Assembly (NCBI RefSeq): GCF_900177685.1
Contig: NZ_FXAY01000006.1
Coordinates: 94,889-158,888, forward strand
Length of the DNA: 64,000 bases
From: Agreia pratensis
GTDB lineage: Bacteria; Actinomycetota; Actinomycetes; Actinomycetales; Microbacteriaceae
Direction of reading: 5' to 3'
Position 1 is the first letter of the stretch; every line of letters begins with the position of its first letter. This document shows positions 39,040 to 48,908 of the stretch, piece after piece. The position numbers and the translations under genes were made by a program. Under the pieces are notes generated by a model. It saw nothing but the letters and a program-made list of their open reading frames with translations. It made no database searches and had not been told where the DNA came from.

Positions 39040-40887
39040 ATGACGCTGCTCGCACCGAGGACCGCATCAGCCCGCACTCGCCCCAACCCGGAGATCGCCG
39101 ACTGGGTCGACGACATCGCTCGCCTCACCACTCCCGACGAGGTCGTCTGGGTCGACGGATCGACCGCGGAATGGGACCGGCTGACCAAGGAGATGGTCGC
39201 CCAGGGAACGCTGATCCGGTTGAACCCCGAATGGCGACCGAACAGCTTTCTGGCTCGCAGCGACCCGGCCGACGTGGCGCGGGTCGAGGATCGCACGTTC
39301 ATCTGCTCCGTCGATCCCGACGACGCCGGCCCGACCAACAACTGGCGCGCCCCGTCGATCATGCGCCTCGAGCTCTCCGAACTCTTCTCCCGCAGTATGC
39401 GCGGCCGCACGATGTACGTGATCCCCTTCTCGATGGGCCCGGTCGGCGGAGATCTGTCGCAGTTCGGCGTGCAGATCACGGACTCGCCCTACGTCGTCGC
39501 GAGCATGGCACTGATGACTCGCGTCGGAGACGACGCACTCCAGGCGATGACGCCCGGAACCCCATGGGTGCCCGCTCTGCACAGCCTCGGCGTCCCACTG
39601 ATCGACGACGACGGGGTGCGCCACGACGACTCGCCCTGGCCGCACAACGAGACCAAGTACATCTGCCATTTTCCCGAGACCCGCGAGATCTGGTCGTTCG
39701 GTTCGGGCTACGGCGGCAACGCGCTGCTCGGAAAGAAGTGCTTCGCCCTGCGCATCGCGAGCGTGATGGCCCGCGACGAGGGATGGATGGCCGAGCACAT
39801 GCTGATCGTGCGCGTCACCTCGCCTGAGAAAAAGGTGTTCCATCTGGCCGCCGCTTTTCCCTCGGCCTGCGGCAAGACCAACCTGGCCATGCTCGCACCG
39901 ACGATTCCCGGCTGGAAGGTCGAGACCATCGGCGACGACATCGCGTGGATGCGCCCGGGCCCAGATGGGAGACTCCGTGCGATCAACCCCGAACGCGGCT
40001 TCTTCGGTGTCGCGCCCGGAACGGGACCGTCGACCAACCCGACCGCCACGCAGACGATCTGGGGTAACACGATCTTCACGAATGTCGCCCTGCGCGACGA
40101 CGGAGATGTGTGGTGGGAAGGTCTGACCGACTCACCGCCCGCGCACGCGACCGACTGGGAGGGGAACGACTGGACCCCCGCATCCGGAACCCGCGCGGCC
40201 CACCCGAACGGCCGATTCACCGTGACCGCAGATCAGTGCCCCTCTATAGCAGACGAGTGGAACTCTCCCGACGGAGTCGTCATCGACGCGATCCTGTTCG
40301 GAGGGCGCCGTCCGAGTACCGTGCCCCTCGTGTCGCAGGCCAGGTCATGGCAGCAGGGTGTGTTCATGGGCGCGACGATGGCGTCGGAGACGACCGCGGC
40401 CGCCACCGGCGAGGTCGGCCGGCTACGCCACGATCCCTTCGCCATGCTGCCCTTCGCCGGCTACAACATGGCCGACTACTTCGCTCACTGGATCGCCATG
40501 GGCGAGCTTCTCGGTGACAAGGCACCGCAGATCTTCTCGGTGAACTGGTTCCGCACCGATGCCGACGGCCGATTCATCTGGCCGGGATTCTCGGAGAACG
40601 CCCGGGTCATCGAGTGGATCGTCGGCCGGCTCGAAGGCGATCTGGCCGCCCGCGCCACCCCTATCGGAGGACTGCCGCTGGCCCACGAGTTGAATCTCGA
40701 GGGACTCTCGGTCGGCGTCGACGAGATCCAGGCGATCATCGATCTCGACAAGCCGGCCTGGCAGCGAGAGGCGGCGGCGATCGCCGAGTACTTCGGCACC
40801 TTCGATGAGACCCGGTTCCCTGCCGAGTTGCGACGAGAGCTCGATCGGTTGACGCGCGACCTCGGCCCCGATGTGACGCCGAGCTGA
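39040..40887 (+). CDS. pckG: Phosphoenolpyruvate carboxykinase (GTP)
   Basis: 615 residues from the ATG at 39040, with AGGAG five bases upstream. [16 protein letters not shown] (~268-283) contains the hyper-reactive Cys and the GTP-binding P-loop of the GTP-type enzyme. [26 protein letters not shown] and the [22 protein letters not shown] segment are also typical (in parts). It converts oxaloacetate to phosphoenolpyruvate, the entry to gluconeogenesis. The frame to 38977 adds a non-family prefix. Confidence 0.97.
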   Translation: MTLLAPRTASARTRPNPEIADWVDDIARLTTPDEVVWVDGSTAEWDRLTKEMVAQGTLIRLNPEWRPNSFLARSDPADVARVEDRTFICSVDPDDAGPTNNWRAPSIMRLELSELFSRSMRGRTMYVIPFSMGPVGGDLSQFGVQITDSPYVVASMALMTRVGDDALQAMTPGTPWVPALHSLGVPLIDDDGVRHDDSPWPHNETKYICHFPETREIWSFGSGYGGNALLGKKCFALRIASVMARDEGWMAEHMLIVRVTSPEKKVFHLAAAFPSACGKTNLAMLAPTIPGWKVETIGDDIAWMRPGPDGRLRAINPERGFFGVAPGTGPSTNPTATQTIWGNTIFTNVALRDDGDVWWEGLTDSPPAHATDWEGNDWTPASGTRAAHPNGRFTVTADQCPSIADEWNSPDGVVIDAILFGGRRPSTVPLVSQARSWQQGVFMGATMASETTAAATGEVGRLRHDPFAMLPFAGYNMADYFAHWIAMGELLGDKAPQIFSVNWFRTDADGRFIWPGFSENARVIEWIVGRLEGDLAARATPIGGLPLAHELNLEGLSVGVDEIQAIIDLDKPAWQREAAAIAEYFGTFDETRFPAELRRELDRLTRDLGPDVTPS

Positions 40888-40892
40888 AGCGA

Positions 40893-40976
40893 CGGCGGGG
40901 AGGGTATCCTTAGGAACTGACATTCAGGCACCTCACCATCGACACGGTGCCGCCCATAACAAAGGACTCCCCGCCG
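40893..40976 (+). promoter_or_regulatory. Structured leader of valS with a start-covering inverted repeat
   Basis: CGGCGGGGAG (40893-40902) is exactly complementary to CTCCCCGCCG (40967-40976), which lies between the Shine-Dalgarno (AAAGGA) and the G of the GTG start. A smaller hairpin, GGCACC (40927-40932) with GGTGCC (40946-40951), sits inside. If the transcript starts before 40893, the long stem would cover the valS start. No T-box sequence is seen here. Regulation is inferred. Confidence 0.5.
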
Positions 40977-43588
40977 TGACCGACTCTGTGCCCTCGTCCA
41001 TTCCCGCGAAGCCCGTGCTCGAAGGTCTCGAGGAGAAGTGGGCAGAAGCCTGGGACGCCCAGGGAACGTATCTCTTCGACCGCGACGCGGCGAAGCGCGA
41101 GGGTGTCTATTCGATCGACACTCCCCCGCCCACAGCATCCGGTTCGCTGCACATCGGGCACGTCTTCTCGTACACGCACACCGACGTGATCGCGCGCTTC
41201 CAACGCATGCGCGGCAAGAGCGTGTTCTACCCGATCGGCTGGGACGACAACGGTCTGCCCACCGAGCGCCGCGTGCAGAACTACTACGGTGTGCGCTGCG
41301 ACCCGTCGCTGCCGTACGAGGCCGACTTCACGCCTCCCTTCGAAGGCGGCGACAACAAGAGTTCCAAGGCGGCAGACCAGAAGCCGGTCTCGCGCCGCAA
41401 CTTCATCGAGCTCTGCGAACGTCTCACCGTCGAAGACGAGAAGCAGTTCGAGCTTCTCTGGCGCGAACTCGGCCTGTCGGTCGACTGGACGCAGACGTAC
41501 CGCACCATCGGCGACGAGTCCCTCCGAGCCAGTCAGCTCGCCTTTCTCGGCAACGTCGAGCGCGGCGAGGCCTACCAGGCCATGGCGCCGACGCTGTGGG
41601 ACGTGACCTTCCGCACCGCGGTCGCCCAGGCTGAACTCGAAGACAAGGAGCAGCCGAGCGCGTATCACCGACTCGCGTTCCACGGCCCCGCCGGCGACAT
41701 CTTCATCGAGACGACCCGCCCAGAACTCCTGCCTGCCTGCGTGGCGCTCGTCGCGCATCCGGATGACCCGCGTTACGCCGATCTCGTCGGTACCACGGTG
41801 CGCTCCCCCCTCTTCGATGTCGAGCTTCCTGTGGTGGCCCACCACCTCGCGCAGCAGGACAAAGGATCGGGCATCGCCATGATCTGCACCTTCGGCGATC
41901 TGACCGACGTGATCTGGTGGCGCGACCTCGACCTGCCCATTCGCGCGGTGATCGGCTTCGACGGCCGCATCGTCTCGGATGCGCCACTCGCGATCACGTC
42001 GGAGGCCGGCAAAGCGGCCTACGCCCAGCTCGCCGGCAAGACTGTCTTCTCGGCCAAGCAGACGATCGTCGAGCTGCTCCGCGAATCGGGAGAGATGATC
42101 GGCGATCCGCGCCCCATCATGCACCCGGTGAAGTTCTTCGAGAAGGGCGACAAGCCGCTCGAGATCGTGTCGACCCGTCAGTGGTACATCACGAATGGCG
42201 CGCGCAACGAGGAGTTGCGCTCCCGCCTGCTCGAACTCGGAAACGAGATCTCGTGGCACCCCGAGTTCATGAAGGTGCGCTTCGACAACTGGGTCGGCGG
42301 CCTCACCGGAGACTGGCTCATCTCGCGCCAGCGATTCTTCGGCGTGCCCCTGCCCGTCTGGTACCCGCTCGACGCCGACGGCAACCCCGTCTTCGATCAG
42401 CCCATCTTTGCCGACGCCTCGTCGCTGCCCGTCGACCCGTCGTCGGATGCGGCACCCGGTTACGACGAGAGCCAGCGCGGCGTCGCGGGCGGGTTCCAGG
42501 GCGAGGTCGACGTGATGGACACGTGGGCCACCTCGTCGCTGACCCCGCAGCTCGCGGGCGGGTGGAAGCGTGACGAAGACCTCTTCGAACGCGTCTATCC
42601 CTTCGACCTGCGCCCTCAAGGCCAGGACATCATCCGCACCTGGCTGTTCTCGACGCTGCTGCGCGCCACCCTCGAAGACAACGAGAAGCCGTGGAAGCAC
42701 GCGGCGGTCTCGGGATTCATCGTCGATCCCGACCGCAAGAAGATGTCGAAGTCGAAGGGCAACGTCGTCACCCCTGCCGATGTGCTGAAGCAGCACGGCT
42801 CCGACGCCGTGCGGTACTGGGCTGCATCGAGCCGCCTCGGAACCGATGCGGCCTTCGACCCGCAGAACCCGACCCAGATAAAGATCGGGCGCCGTCTCGC
42901 CATCAAGATCTTGAACGCGGCCAAGTTCGTCTACGGCTTCGAGCTGCCCGCGGGCGACCACGCCGTGACGCACCCCATCGACCTGTCGATGTTGACCTCG
43001 CTCGACGCTGTGATCGCCACGGCCACGGAGGCATTCGCGAATTACGACCACGCCCGGGCGCTCGAGACCACGGAGTCGTTCTTCTGGACGTTCTGCGACG
43101 ACTACCTCGAGCTCGTCAAGGAGCGCGCCTACAGCGAGGCGACCGAACCTGCGGCCCGCGCGTCGGCCGTCCTCGCCCTGCGCGCGGCGACCGACGTGAT
43201 GCTGCGACTCTTCGCCCCGTTCCTGCCGTTCGCAACCGAGGAGGTCTGGTCATGGACGCATGAGGGCTCGGTGCACGTCGCATCCTGGCCCACGACCACG
43301 CGCGACGCCGCCGGAGTCCCGGCCGACGGCATCCCCTCGAACGAGAGCCTGCTGCACCTGTCAGGGCAGGCATTGATCGGAATCCGCCGCGCCAAGACAG
43401 ACGCGAAGGCCTCACAGAAGACTCCCGTCGCATCCGCCGTGATCGCTGCGCCCGCCGAAGCCCTCGAGGTTCTCGAGAGGGCGTCCGACGATCTGCGCGC
43501 CGTGGGAAAGATCGAGAATCTTACCTTCCGTGTCGGTACTGAGCTCGCCGTCGAAGAGATCGTCTTCGCGCCCGATAGTCTCAGCTGA
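40976..43588 (+). CDS. valS: Valyl-tRNA synthetase
   Basis: 870 residues from a GTG start. HIGH is HIGH at 59-62 (SGSLHIGHVFSYTHTD) and KMSKS is at ~589-593 (KKMSKSKGNVVTP). The editing domain and a DIRPQGQDIIRTWLF-type block are present, with a short C-terminal part instead of the long E. coli coiled coil. This is the shorter actinobacterial/archaeal-type ValS. The valS start lies inside an inverted repeat spanning its leader. A GNAT gene follows 31 bp later. Confidence 0.97.
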   Translation: MTDSVPSSIPAKPVLEGLEEKWAEAWDAQGTYLFDRDAAKREGVYSIDTPPPTASGSLHIGHVFSYTHTDVIARFQRMRGKSVFYPIGWDDNGLPTERRVQNYYGVRCDPSLPYEADFTPPFEGGDNKSSKAADQKPVSRRNFIELCERLTVEDEKQFELLWRELGLSVDWTQTYRTIGDESLRASQLAFLGNVERGEAYQAMAPTLWDVTFRTAVAQAELEDKEQPSAYHRLAFHGPAGDIFIETTRPELLPACVALVAHPDDPRYADLVGTTVRSPLFDVELPVVAHHLAQQDKGSGIAMICTFGDLTDVIWWRDLDLPIRAVIGFDGRIVSDAPLAITSEAGKAAYAQLAGKTVFSAKQTIVELLRESGEMIGDPRPIMHPVKFFEKGDKPLEIVSTRQWYITNGARNEELRSRLLELGNEISWHPEFMKVRFDNWVGGLTGDWLISRQRFFGVPLPVWYPLDADGNPVFDQPIFADASSLPVDPSSDAAPGYDESQRGVAGGFQGEVDVMDTWATSSLTPQLAGGWKRDEDLFERVYPFDLRPQGQDIIRTWLFSTLLRATLEDNEKPWKHAAVSGFIVDPDRKKMSKSKGNVVTPADVLKQHGSDAVRYWAASSRLGTDAAFDPQNPTQIKIGRRLAIKILNAAKFVYGFELPAGDHAVTHPIDLSMLTSLDAVIATATEAFANYDHARALETTESFFWTFCDDYLELVKERAYSEATEPAARASAVLALRAATDVMLRLFAPFLPFATEEVWSWTHEGSVHVASWPTTTRDAAGVPADGIPSNESLLHLSGQALIGIRRAKTDAKASQKTPVASAVIAAPAEALEVLERASDDLRAVGKIENLTFRVGTELAVEEIVFAPDSLS

Positions 43589-43619
43589 GACAGCGTTGTC
43601 GCACACCCTAGGAGCACCA

Positions 43620-44069
43620 GTGGCATTCACCATCAGACCCGTTGTAGACCGTGATTTCTTCGCATGGCACGAGCTGTTCGAGGGCTACTGCGACTTCTAC
43701 GAGACACCCCTGAACGACGAGAAGGCCGTGCGCGCCTGGTCGTGGTTCACCTCGGAGCGCCCATTGGCCGAGGCTATGGTCGCCGTCGATGACGAGACGG
43801 GCCAGTTGCTCGGACTCGCCCACTTCCGCGAGTTCGTCGACGCCCTCGCCGGTGGCACCGGGCTCTACCTCGACGACCTCTACGTACGTCCGGATGCGCG
43901 AGGGCAGGGCATCGGGTCAGCCTTGATCGAGCGGCTGCGCGAGATCGGCGTCGAGCGCCGCGCCTTCGTCGTGCGCTGGATCACGGCGGAGAACAACGAG
44001 GACGCCCGACGTCTGTACGACCGGATCGCGCAGAAGACCGAGTGGGTCACGTACGATCTGAAGGCGTGA
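43620..44069 (+). CDS. GNAT family N-acetyltransferase
   Basis: 149 residues from the GTG at 43620, with AGGAG six bases upstream. AFTIRPVVDRDFFAWHELFEGY starts the protein, and LYLDDLYVRPDARGQGIGSALIERL is the acetyl-CoA-binding motif A (in part). WITAENNEDARRLYDRI is motif B. The substrate is unknown. The frame beginning at 43530 overlaps valS and was rejected. It lies in a short operon with the next genes. Confidence 0.92.
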   Translation: MAFTIRPVVDRDFFAWHELFEGYCDFYETPLNDEKAVRAWSWFTSERPLAEAMVAVDDETGQLLGLAHFREFVDALAGGTGLYLDDLYVRPDARGQGIGSALIERLREIGVERRAFVVRWITAENNEDARRLYDRIAQKTEWVTYDLKA

Positions 44070-44131
44070 CCGAACCGAGCCACCACTGACATCGGCCTCG
44101 GCGCACCCGTGGCCCCGACCAAGGAGACACC

Positions 44132-44377
44132 ATGATCCAGCTCGGAACCCGTTGGGCCGTCGGCGACGAGACCCCATCACGGCTCCCCCAGGTCGTCTCC
44201 GATGCCATCGAAGGGGTCGAAGCCGCCCTCGCAGAAGAAGACACCGACACCTCGGGCTGGAATTGGACGCTCACATGGCTCGAAGGCAAGCCGGTCTGCG
44301 AACTCGATGACGGAACGCTCGTCGAATACGATTCAGACGCCGACGAGGCGATCGTCACTCCCTACGACGAGGACTGA
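44132..44377 (+). CDS. Small conserved acidic protein, unknown function
   Basis: 81 residues, pI acidic, beginning MIQLGTRWAVGDETPSRLP, with WTLTWLEGKPVCELDDGTLV in the middle and an Asp/Glu-rich tail. AAGGAG precedes the ATG by six bases. I do not recognise a family. It sits between the GNAT and SIP genes with 6 bp to the latter. Confidence 0.72.
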   Translation: MIQLGTRWAVGDETPSRLPQVVSDAIEGVEAALAEEDTDTSGWNWTLTWLEGKPVCELDDGTLVEYDSDADEAIVTPYDED

Positions 44378-44383
44378 GCGACG

Positions 44384-45307
44384 GTGTTCGCTCAGACACC
44401 CACCGCACCATTCCATCTGCACCGAGTGAGGGTCAGCGCTATCCGTGACCTCTCTCCCAGCTTCCGCCGTTTCACGCTCACCGGCGACCACCTCAACCGC
44501 TTCGCGGACAACGGCTTCGATCAGCGGATCAAGCTGATCCTGCCACTCGACGAGCACGGTCTCGACCCTGTGCCGATGCACGACGAGTGGTACAACGCCT
44601 GGCGCGAACTGCCCGACGATCGCCGCAATCCTCTGCGCACCTACACGGTGCGCGCTGTGCGTCAGAGCGAACGCGAGATCGACGTGGATGTCGTTGTGCA
44701 CGACGTCGCAGGCCCCGCCTCGCGCTGGGCTGAAGAAGCGACTGTCGGGTCGGAGATCGTCGTGCTCGGTCCGAACGAGGATCACGACGGGCCACAGGGC
44801 GGCGTGGACTTTCTGCCTCCGCCGCACGCCGAGCGGATTCTGCTCGCGGGCGACGAGACCGCGGTGCCAGCCATCGCATCCATTCTCGAGCGTCTCGACC
44901 CTTCAGCGCGCGGCGAGGCACTTGTCGAAGTGCCGTTCGACGCCGACGCCGTGTGTCTCCCGCAACACCCCGGCATCTCGGTGCGCGTGCTTGGACGCAA
45001 CGGTCGCGCGCCGGGTGCGCTGCTCATTCCTGCCGTGACAGAGATTGCACCGGCTCTTCTGGAGAACACCGACCGCTCCCCCGCCGGCGAGATCGACGAC
45101 GTCGACATCGATGAGGGCCTGCTGTGGGAGGTGCCGAGCGACCAGCACGGCGGGCCTGCGAAACAGACGACCCCGCTCTATGCCTGGCTTGCGGGCGAGG
45201 CGAGCGTGATCAAGGCCTTGCGCCGCCACCTCGTGGGCGAGCTGGGCATGGATCGCAAGGCAGTCGCCTTCATGGGCTACTGGCGCCTCGGCCGCAAGGA
45301 GAACTAG
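44384..45307 (+). CDS. Siderophore-interacting protein (FAD-binding ferric reductase family)
   Basis: 307 residues from a GTG. The N-terminal FAD-binding beta-barrel has RRFTLTGDHL, LRTYTVRAVRQSEREIDVDVVVHD and GPASRWA (in parts). The C-terminal NAD(P)-binding SIP domain has RILLAGDETAVPAIASILERL and GEASVIKALRRHLVGELGM. Members reduce ferric siderophores to release iron. It is the third gene of a group with the GNAT and the 81-residue protein. No iron-box was found upstream. Confidence 0.9.
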   Translation: MFAQTPTAPFHLHRVRVSAIRDLSPSFRRFTLTGDHLNRFADNGFDQRIKLILPLDEHGLDPVPMHDEWYNAWRELPDDRRNPLRTYTVRAVRQSEREIDVDVVVHDVAGPASRWAEEATVGSEIVVLGPNEDHDGPQGGVDFLPPPHAERILLAGDETAVPAIASILERLDPSARGEALVEVPFDADAVCLPQHPGISVRVLGRNGRAPGALLIPAVTEIAPALLENTDRSPAGEIDDVDIDEGLLWEVPSDQHGGPAKQTTPLYAWLAGEASVIKALRRHLVGELGMDRKAVAFMGYWRLGRKEN

Positions 45308-45349
45308 TCGGCCGGGTTAAGAACGGTTCACAAGAGGAAGAGCACATCG

Positions 45350-46258
45350 ATGGTGGAATTTCAGCGGAATCCGACCAAGTACCTCGCGGCGACGTCCGCG
45401 CTCTTCGGGCCAGAACTGCACGCCCTCATCGCCGACGTGGAGTTGCCGAAACCGGCAGCCACGGCTCTGCGCCGGGTCAAGAAGATCGCGCCGGTGAAGT
45501 TCAGTCGTATGTGGGACATGTTCGACTTCGGCACGATCCAATCCGCCCTGCTGGTGGGCAACGAAGGTCAGCGCTCGATCGGCTACGAGATCGCGCGGCT
45601 GGTGACCAACGTGGGTTTCGCCAACTACACGGTCTATCAACCGATCTCCGGCATGATCCGTCACGCTGCCTATGTCGCCGCTCGGCATGGAGACCATGAG
45701 GTCACCGCCTCGCTTGAGGCGCATCTGTGGACGCCGAACGACGCTGAACTCACCAGCCGTTTCAACAATCACGGTGACGACAATCGAGGCTTCCGCTTCA
45801 TCACGCTATTCGAGCGATTCGATCCGATGGCGCATCCGAATTCTTACTTCACCTGGGGCAAGCGAGGCTACTCGCTCGCATCGCAGTTCTCGCTCGAGAC
45901 CAGCTATCTGGAGGCGGCGGCGGACTTCGGTCTTCGCGGAGGCAACAGCGATTGGCCCGTCGACCTCGTCGATCGCGCCTACGACGATCACGTCGAACGA
46001 ATCCACCGCGTGCTCGCCGGGGAGTCGCTCATCCCTCAGGGTTTCGGCCACCCCTTCCCCGACGAGGCTGTCGATCTACCGCCTCGAACAACAGGCGAGC
46101 CCGCCCCAGCTTCTGGCTGGTATACCGACCCGCTCGACCCCGAGGGGCACAAAAGATGGTGGAACGGCGAACGGTGGACCGATTACATCCACCCCGGCCA
46201 CAACGAATGGAAGCTCGAGGGTCGCGACGATCCCCCGCCCGAACTCCGCGGCATCTGA
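45350..46258 (+). CDS. Protein with C-terminal DUF2510 domain, unknown function
   Basis: 302 residues. The last ~50 contain GWYTDPLDPEGHKRWWNGERW, the Trp-rich DUF2510 module found in many actinobacterial membrane-associated proteins. The first ~240 residues are soluble (VKKIAPVKFSRMWDMFDFGTIQSALLVGNEGQRS), with no signal peptide or helix that I can see. I do not recognise a family for this part. It follows the SIP gene by 42 bp. Its ATG at 45350 has a weak Shine-Dalgarno (GAGGAAGAG). Confidence 0.7.
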   Translation: MVEFQRNPTKYLAATSALFGPELHALIADVELPKPAATALRRVKKIAPVKFSRMWDMFDFGTIQSALLVGNEGQRSIGYEIARLVTNVGFANYTVYQPISGMIRHAAYVAARHGDHEVTASLEAHLWTPNDAELTSRFNNHGDDNRGFRFITLFERFDPMAHPNSYFTWGKRGYSLASQFSLETSYLEAAADFGLRGGNSDWPVDLVDRAYDDHVERIHRVLAGESLIPQGFGHPFPDEAVDLPPRTTGEPAPASGWYTDPLDPEGHKRWWNGERWTDYIHPGHNEWKLEGRDDPPPELRGI

Positions 46259-46266
46259 CCTCGGCG

Positions 46267-47481
46267 TCAATCCGCCGGGCGGCGCCCGAGAGAATTCACG
46301 ATCATCACCATGCCGCCCACGAGCAACCCCCAGAAAGCCGAGCCGAGGCCCACGATCGAGACGCCCGAGGCCGTGACGAGGAACGTGGCGATGGCGGGGA
46401 TGCGCTGCGTTGCTGTCTCGAGCGCGCTGGTGATGCTCGTGACGAGCGCTCCCAGCAGAGCGAGGCCCGCGACGGCGGTGATGAGAATCGGCGGAGCAGC
46501 GGAGATCAGGGCTGTGGCCATGCCCGCCCCGAGGCCGAAGAGCACGTAGAGCGCGCCGGCAGTGACCGAGGCGGGCCAGCGCTTCTCCGGGTTCGGATGC
46601 GAGTCGGGGCCGGCCATGATGGCCGCGGTGATAGCGGCGAGATTGATAGCGTGGCCGCCGAAGAAGGCGCCGATCATCGACCCCGCGCCAGAGGCGACGA
46701 GCACCGGTCGCGGCGGAACGGTGTAGCCGAAGGTCGACATGACCGCGAAGCCGGGCACATTCTGACCCGCCATCGTCACGATGAACAGGGGCAGCCCCAG
46801 GCTGACGATCACGAGCGGATCGAACGCAGGTACAACGAACTGAAGAGTCGGCGCGAGCGATGCCCCCGCGGTCAACCCGCCGCCCGCTGTGACGACGATT
46901 GCAATGGCGGCCACGGCCATGGCCGCGGGCACGGCCCATCGCGGTGACAGGCGGAAGAACACAAGCCAGGTGACGATCACGGGAATCGCAAGCCACGGAA
47001 TCTCGACCGCCGCAGTGATGGGAGCGAGGCAGATGGGAAACAGGATTCCGGCGAGCATGGCACTCGCGATCGACCTGGGGATGCTGGTGATCGCGCGACC
47101 CAGCGCCGGCCACAGTCCGCACAGCACGATGAGTGCGCCGCAGACGAGAAATGCCCCCACTGCCGCTGCGAAGTCGTCTGTCACGCTGGCCGCCGCGACC
47201 AGCAACGCTGCTCCGGGGGTCGACCAGGCGAACGAGATGGGCATGCGGAAGCGCCAGGCCAGCAGTATGCAGCAGAGTCCACTCGTGACGCAGACCGCCA
47301 GCAGGCCCGACGATGCCTGAGCGTCGCTCGCACCCACGGCGTGCAGCCCCGCCACGACCAGCACAAAAGAACTGGCGAAGCCGGTGATGGCCGAGATGAC
47401 ACCGGCCGAGACCGGCTGGATCAGCCCTGCGGCGTTCGAACCGCCCGACCCGGTGCGGCCGCTAAGCCGACTTCTCGGCAC
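46267..47481 (-). CDS. BenE-family benzoate/H+ symporter
   Basis: 404 residues with 11 to 12 helices. The blocks [32 protein letters not shown] and [23 protein letters not shown] are the BenE pattern. It should import benzoate or a related aromatic acid. The GTG at 47481 overlaps the clpX stop by 20 bp. The last residues lie 8 bp from the convergent DUF2510 gene. There are no aromatic catabolic genes nearby. Confidence 0.9.
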   Translation of the reverse strand: MPRSRLSGRTGSGGSNAAGLIQPVSAGVISAITGFASSFVLVVAGLHAVGASDAQASSGLLAVCVTSGLCCILLAWRFRMPISFAWSTPGAALLVAAASVTDDFAAAVGAFLVCGALIVLCGLWPALGRAITSIPRSIASAMLAGILFPICLAPITAAVEIPWLAIPVIVTWLVFFRLSPRWAVPAAMAVAAIAIVVTAGGGLTAGASLAPTLQFVVPAFDPLVIVSLGLPLFIVTMAGQNVPGFAVMSTFGYTVPPRPVLVASGAGSMIGAFFGGHAINLAAITAAIMAGPDSHPNPEKRWPASVTAGALYVLFGLGAGMATALISAAPPILITAVAGLALLGALVTSITSALETATQRIPAIATFLVTASGVSIVGLGSAFWGLLVGGMVMIVNSLGRRPAD

Positions 47482-48739
47482 GGACGGGCTTGCGCGGAAC
47501 GATGGTGGGAGCGGCGTTGTTGTTCACGGATTCGCGAGTGACGACCACACGTGCCACCTCGTCGGTGGAGGGAACCTCGAACATGATCGGCCCGAGCACC
47601 TCTTCCATGATGGAACGAAGGCCACGTGCACCCGTCTTGCGGAGCACCGCCAGATCGGCAATCGCTTCGAGAGCCTCACGGTCGAATTCGAGCTCGACGC
47701 CGTCGAGTTCGAACATGCGCTGATACTGCTTAACGATGGCGTTGCGCGGCTCGGTGAGAATCTGCATCAGCGCGGTCTGGTCGAGCGGAGTAACCGTGGT
47801 GACGACAGGGAGTCGACCGATGAACTCGGGAATCAGACCGAACTTGTGCAGGTCTTCGGGCAGAACGTCGGAGAAGAAGTTGACGTCTTCGCGCTTGGAA
47901 TGCAGGGGTGCGTTGAAGCCGATGCCCCGTTTGCCCGCACGCTCGGCGATGATCTCCTCGAGCCCGGCGAATGCCCCGGCCACGATGAAGAGCACATTCG
48001 TCGTGTCGATCTGGATGAACTCTTGATGCGGGTGCTTGCGCCCGCCCTGCGGCGGCACGGAGGCCACGGTGCCCTCGAGAATCTTGAGCAGCGCCTGCTG
48101 AACACCCTCGCCGGAGACATCGCGCGTGATCGACGGGTTCTCGGCCTTGCGGGCGATCTTGTCGACCTCGTCGATATAGATGATGCCGGTCTCGGCGCGC
48201 TTGACGTCGTAGTCGGCGGCCTGGATGAGCTTCAGGAGGATGTTCTCGACGTCTTCGCCCACGTAGCCGGCCTCGGTGAGAGCGGTCGCGTCGGCCACGG
48301 CGAACGGCACGTTGAGCCGCTTGGCCAGGGTCTGTGCGAGGTAGGTCTTGCCACAGCCGGTGGGCCCGATGAGCAGGATGTTGCTCTTGGCCAGTTCGAT
48401 CTGATCGCCCTGCGTCTCTGCCGGGCCGATGGTGGTGCGCGCCTTGGTGCGCTTGTAGTGGTTGTAGACGGCGACGGAGAGCGCCTTCTTCGCGGCCTCC
48501 TGGCCGATCACATACTCTTCGAGGAAGTTGAAGATCTCTTTGGGCTTCGGCAGCTCGAACTCACCGGTGGCTTCGTCGCCCGCCTCTGACAGGCGCTCCT
48601 CGATGATCTCGTTGCACAGCTCGACGCACTCGTCGCAGATGTAGACCCCGGGGCCGGCGATGAGTTGCTGCACCTGCTTCTGGCTCTTTCCGCAGAACGA
48701 ACACTTGAGCAGGTCGGCGCTTTCTCCGATGCGAGCCAT
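47462..48739 (-). CDS. clpX: ATP-dependent protease ATPase subunit ClpX
   Basis: 425 residues. The N-terminal zinc-binding domain has four cysteines (13, 16, 35, 38; [22 protein letters not shown]). Walker A is GPTGCGKT (125-132), Walker [11 protein letters not shown], and the pore loop lies in GYVGEDVEN. It unfolds substrates for the ClpP chamber. The upstream 169 bp to clpP2 hold a long REP hairpin, so clpX may be expressed separately or after attenuation. Confidence 0.97.
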   Translation of the reverse strand: MARIGESADLLKCSFCGKSQKQVQQLIAGPGVYICDECVELCNEIIEERLSEAGDEATGEFELPKPKEIFNFLEEYVIGQEAAKKALSVAVYNHYKRTKARTTIGPAETQGDQIELAKSNILLIGPTGCGKTYLAQTLAKRLNVPFAVADATALTEAGYVGEDVENILLKLIQAADYDVKRAETGIIYIDEVDKIARKAENPSITRDVSGEGVQQALLKILEGTVASVPPQGGRKHPHQEFIQIDTTNVLFIVAGAFAGLEEIIAERAGKRGIGFNAPLHSKREDVNFFSDVLPEDLHKFGLIPEFIGRLPVVTTVTPLDQTALMQILTEPRNAIVKQYQRMFELDGVELEFDREALEAIADLAVLRKTGARGLRSIMEEVLGPIMFEVPSTDEVARVVVTRESVNNNAAPTIVPRKPVRAEKSA

Positions 48740-48838
48740 GCCAGCCTCCTGTCGATGACGATTGATTCGAGCCTAGCCCGTGCCACCGACATCCGGGGCA
48801 GACCACGATCGAGAGTCGCATTAGTCGTAATAAAAGAA

Positions 48839-48891
48839 CCCTTCGACGAGCTCAGGGAACGATGATTCCGTTCCCTGAGCCTGTCGAAGGG
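48839..48891. repeat. Paired REP-like elements (family A) between clpP2 and clpX
   Basis: Two inverted copies of the CCCTTCGAC...CTCAGGGAACG element (48839-48861 and 48869-48891) form a 23-bp stem with two mismatches around a 7-nt loop. Such a strong stem between two genes of one operon could act as an attenuator or protect the clpP message from 3' decay. It is a bimer of a dispersed REP-type repeat. Confidence 0.85.
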
Positions 48892-48908
48892 CCCGTGGTG
48901 ATGCGGAA

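Noticed and set aside
40888..40975. T-box before valS
   Set aside because: No AGGTGGTACCGCG-type T-box sequence and no GTC specifier structure; only a plain inverted repeat is present.
40910..43051. 713-codon open frame opposite valS
   Set aside because: Shadow of valS. No family features, and it would cover the valS start and leader.
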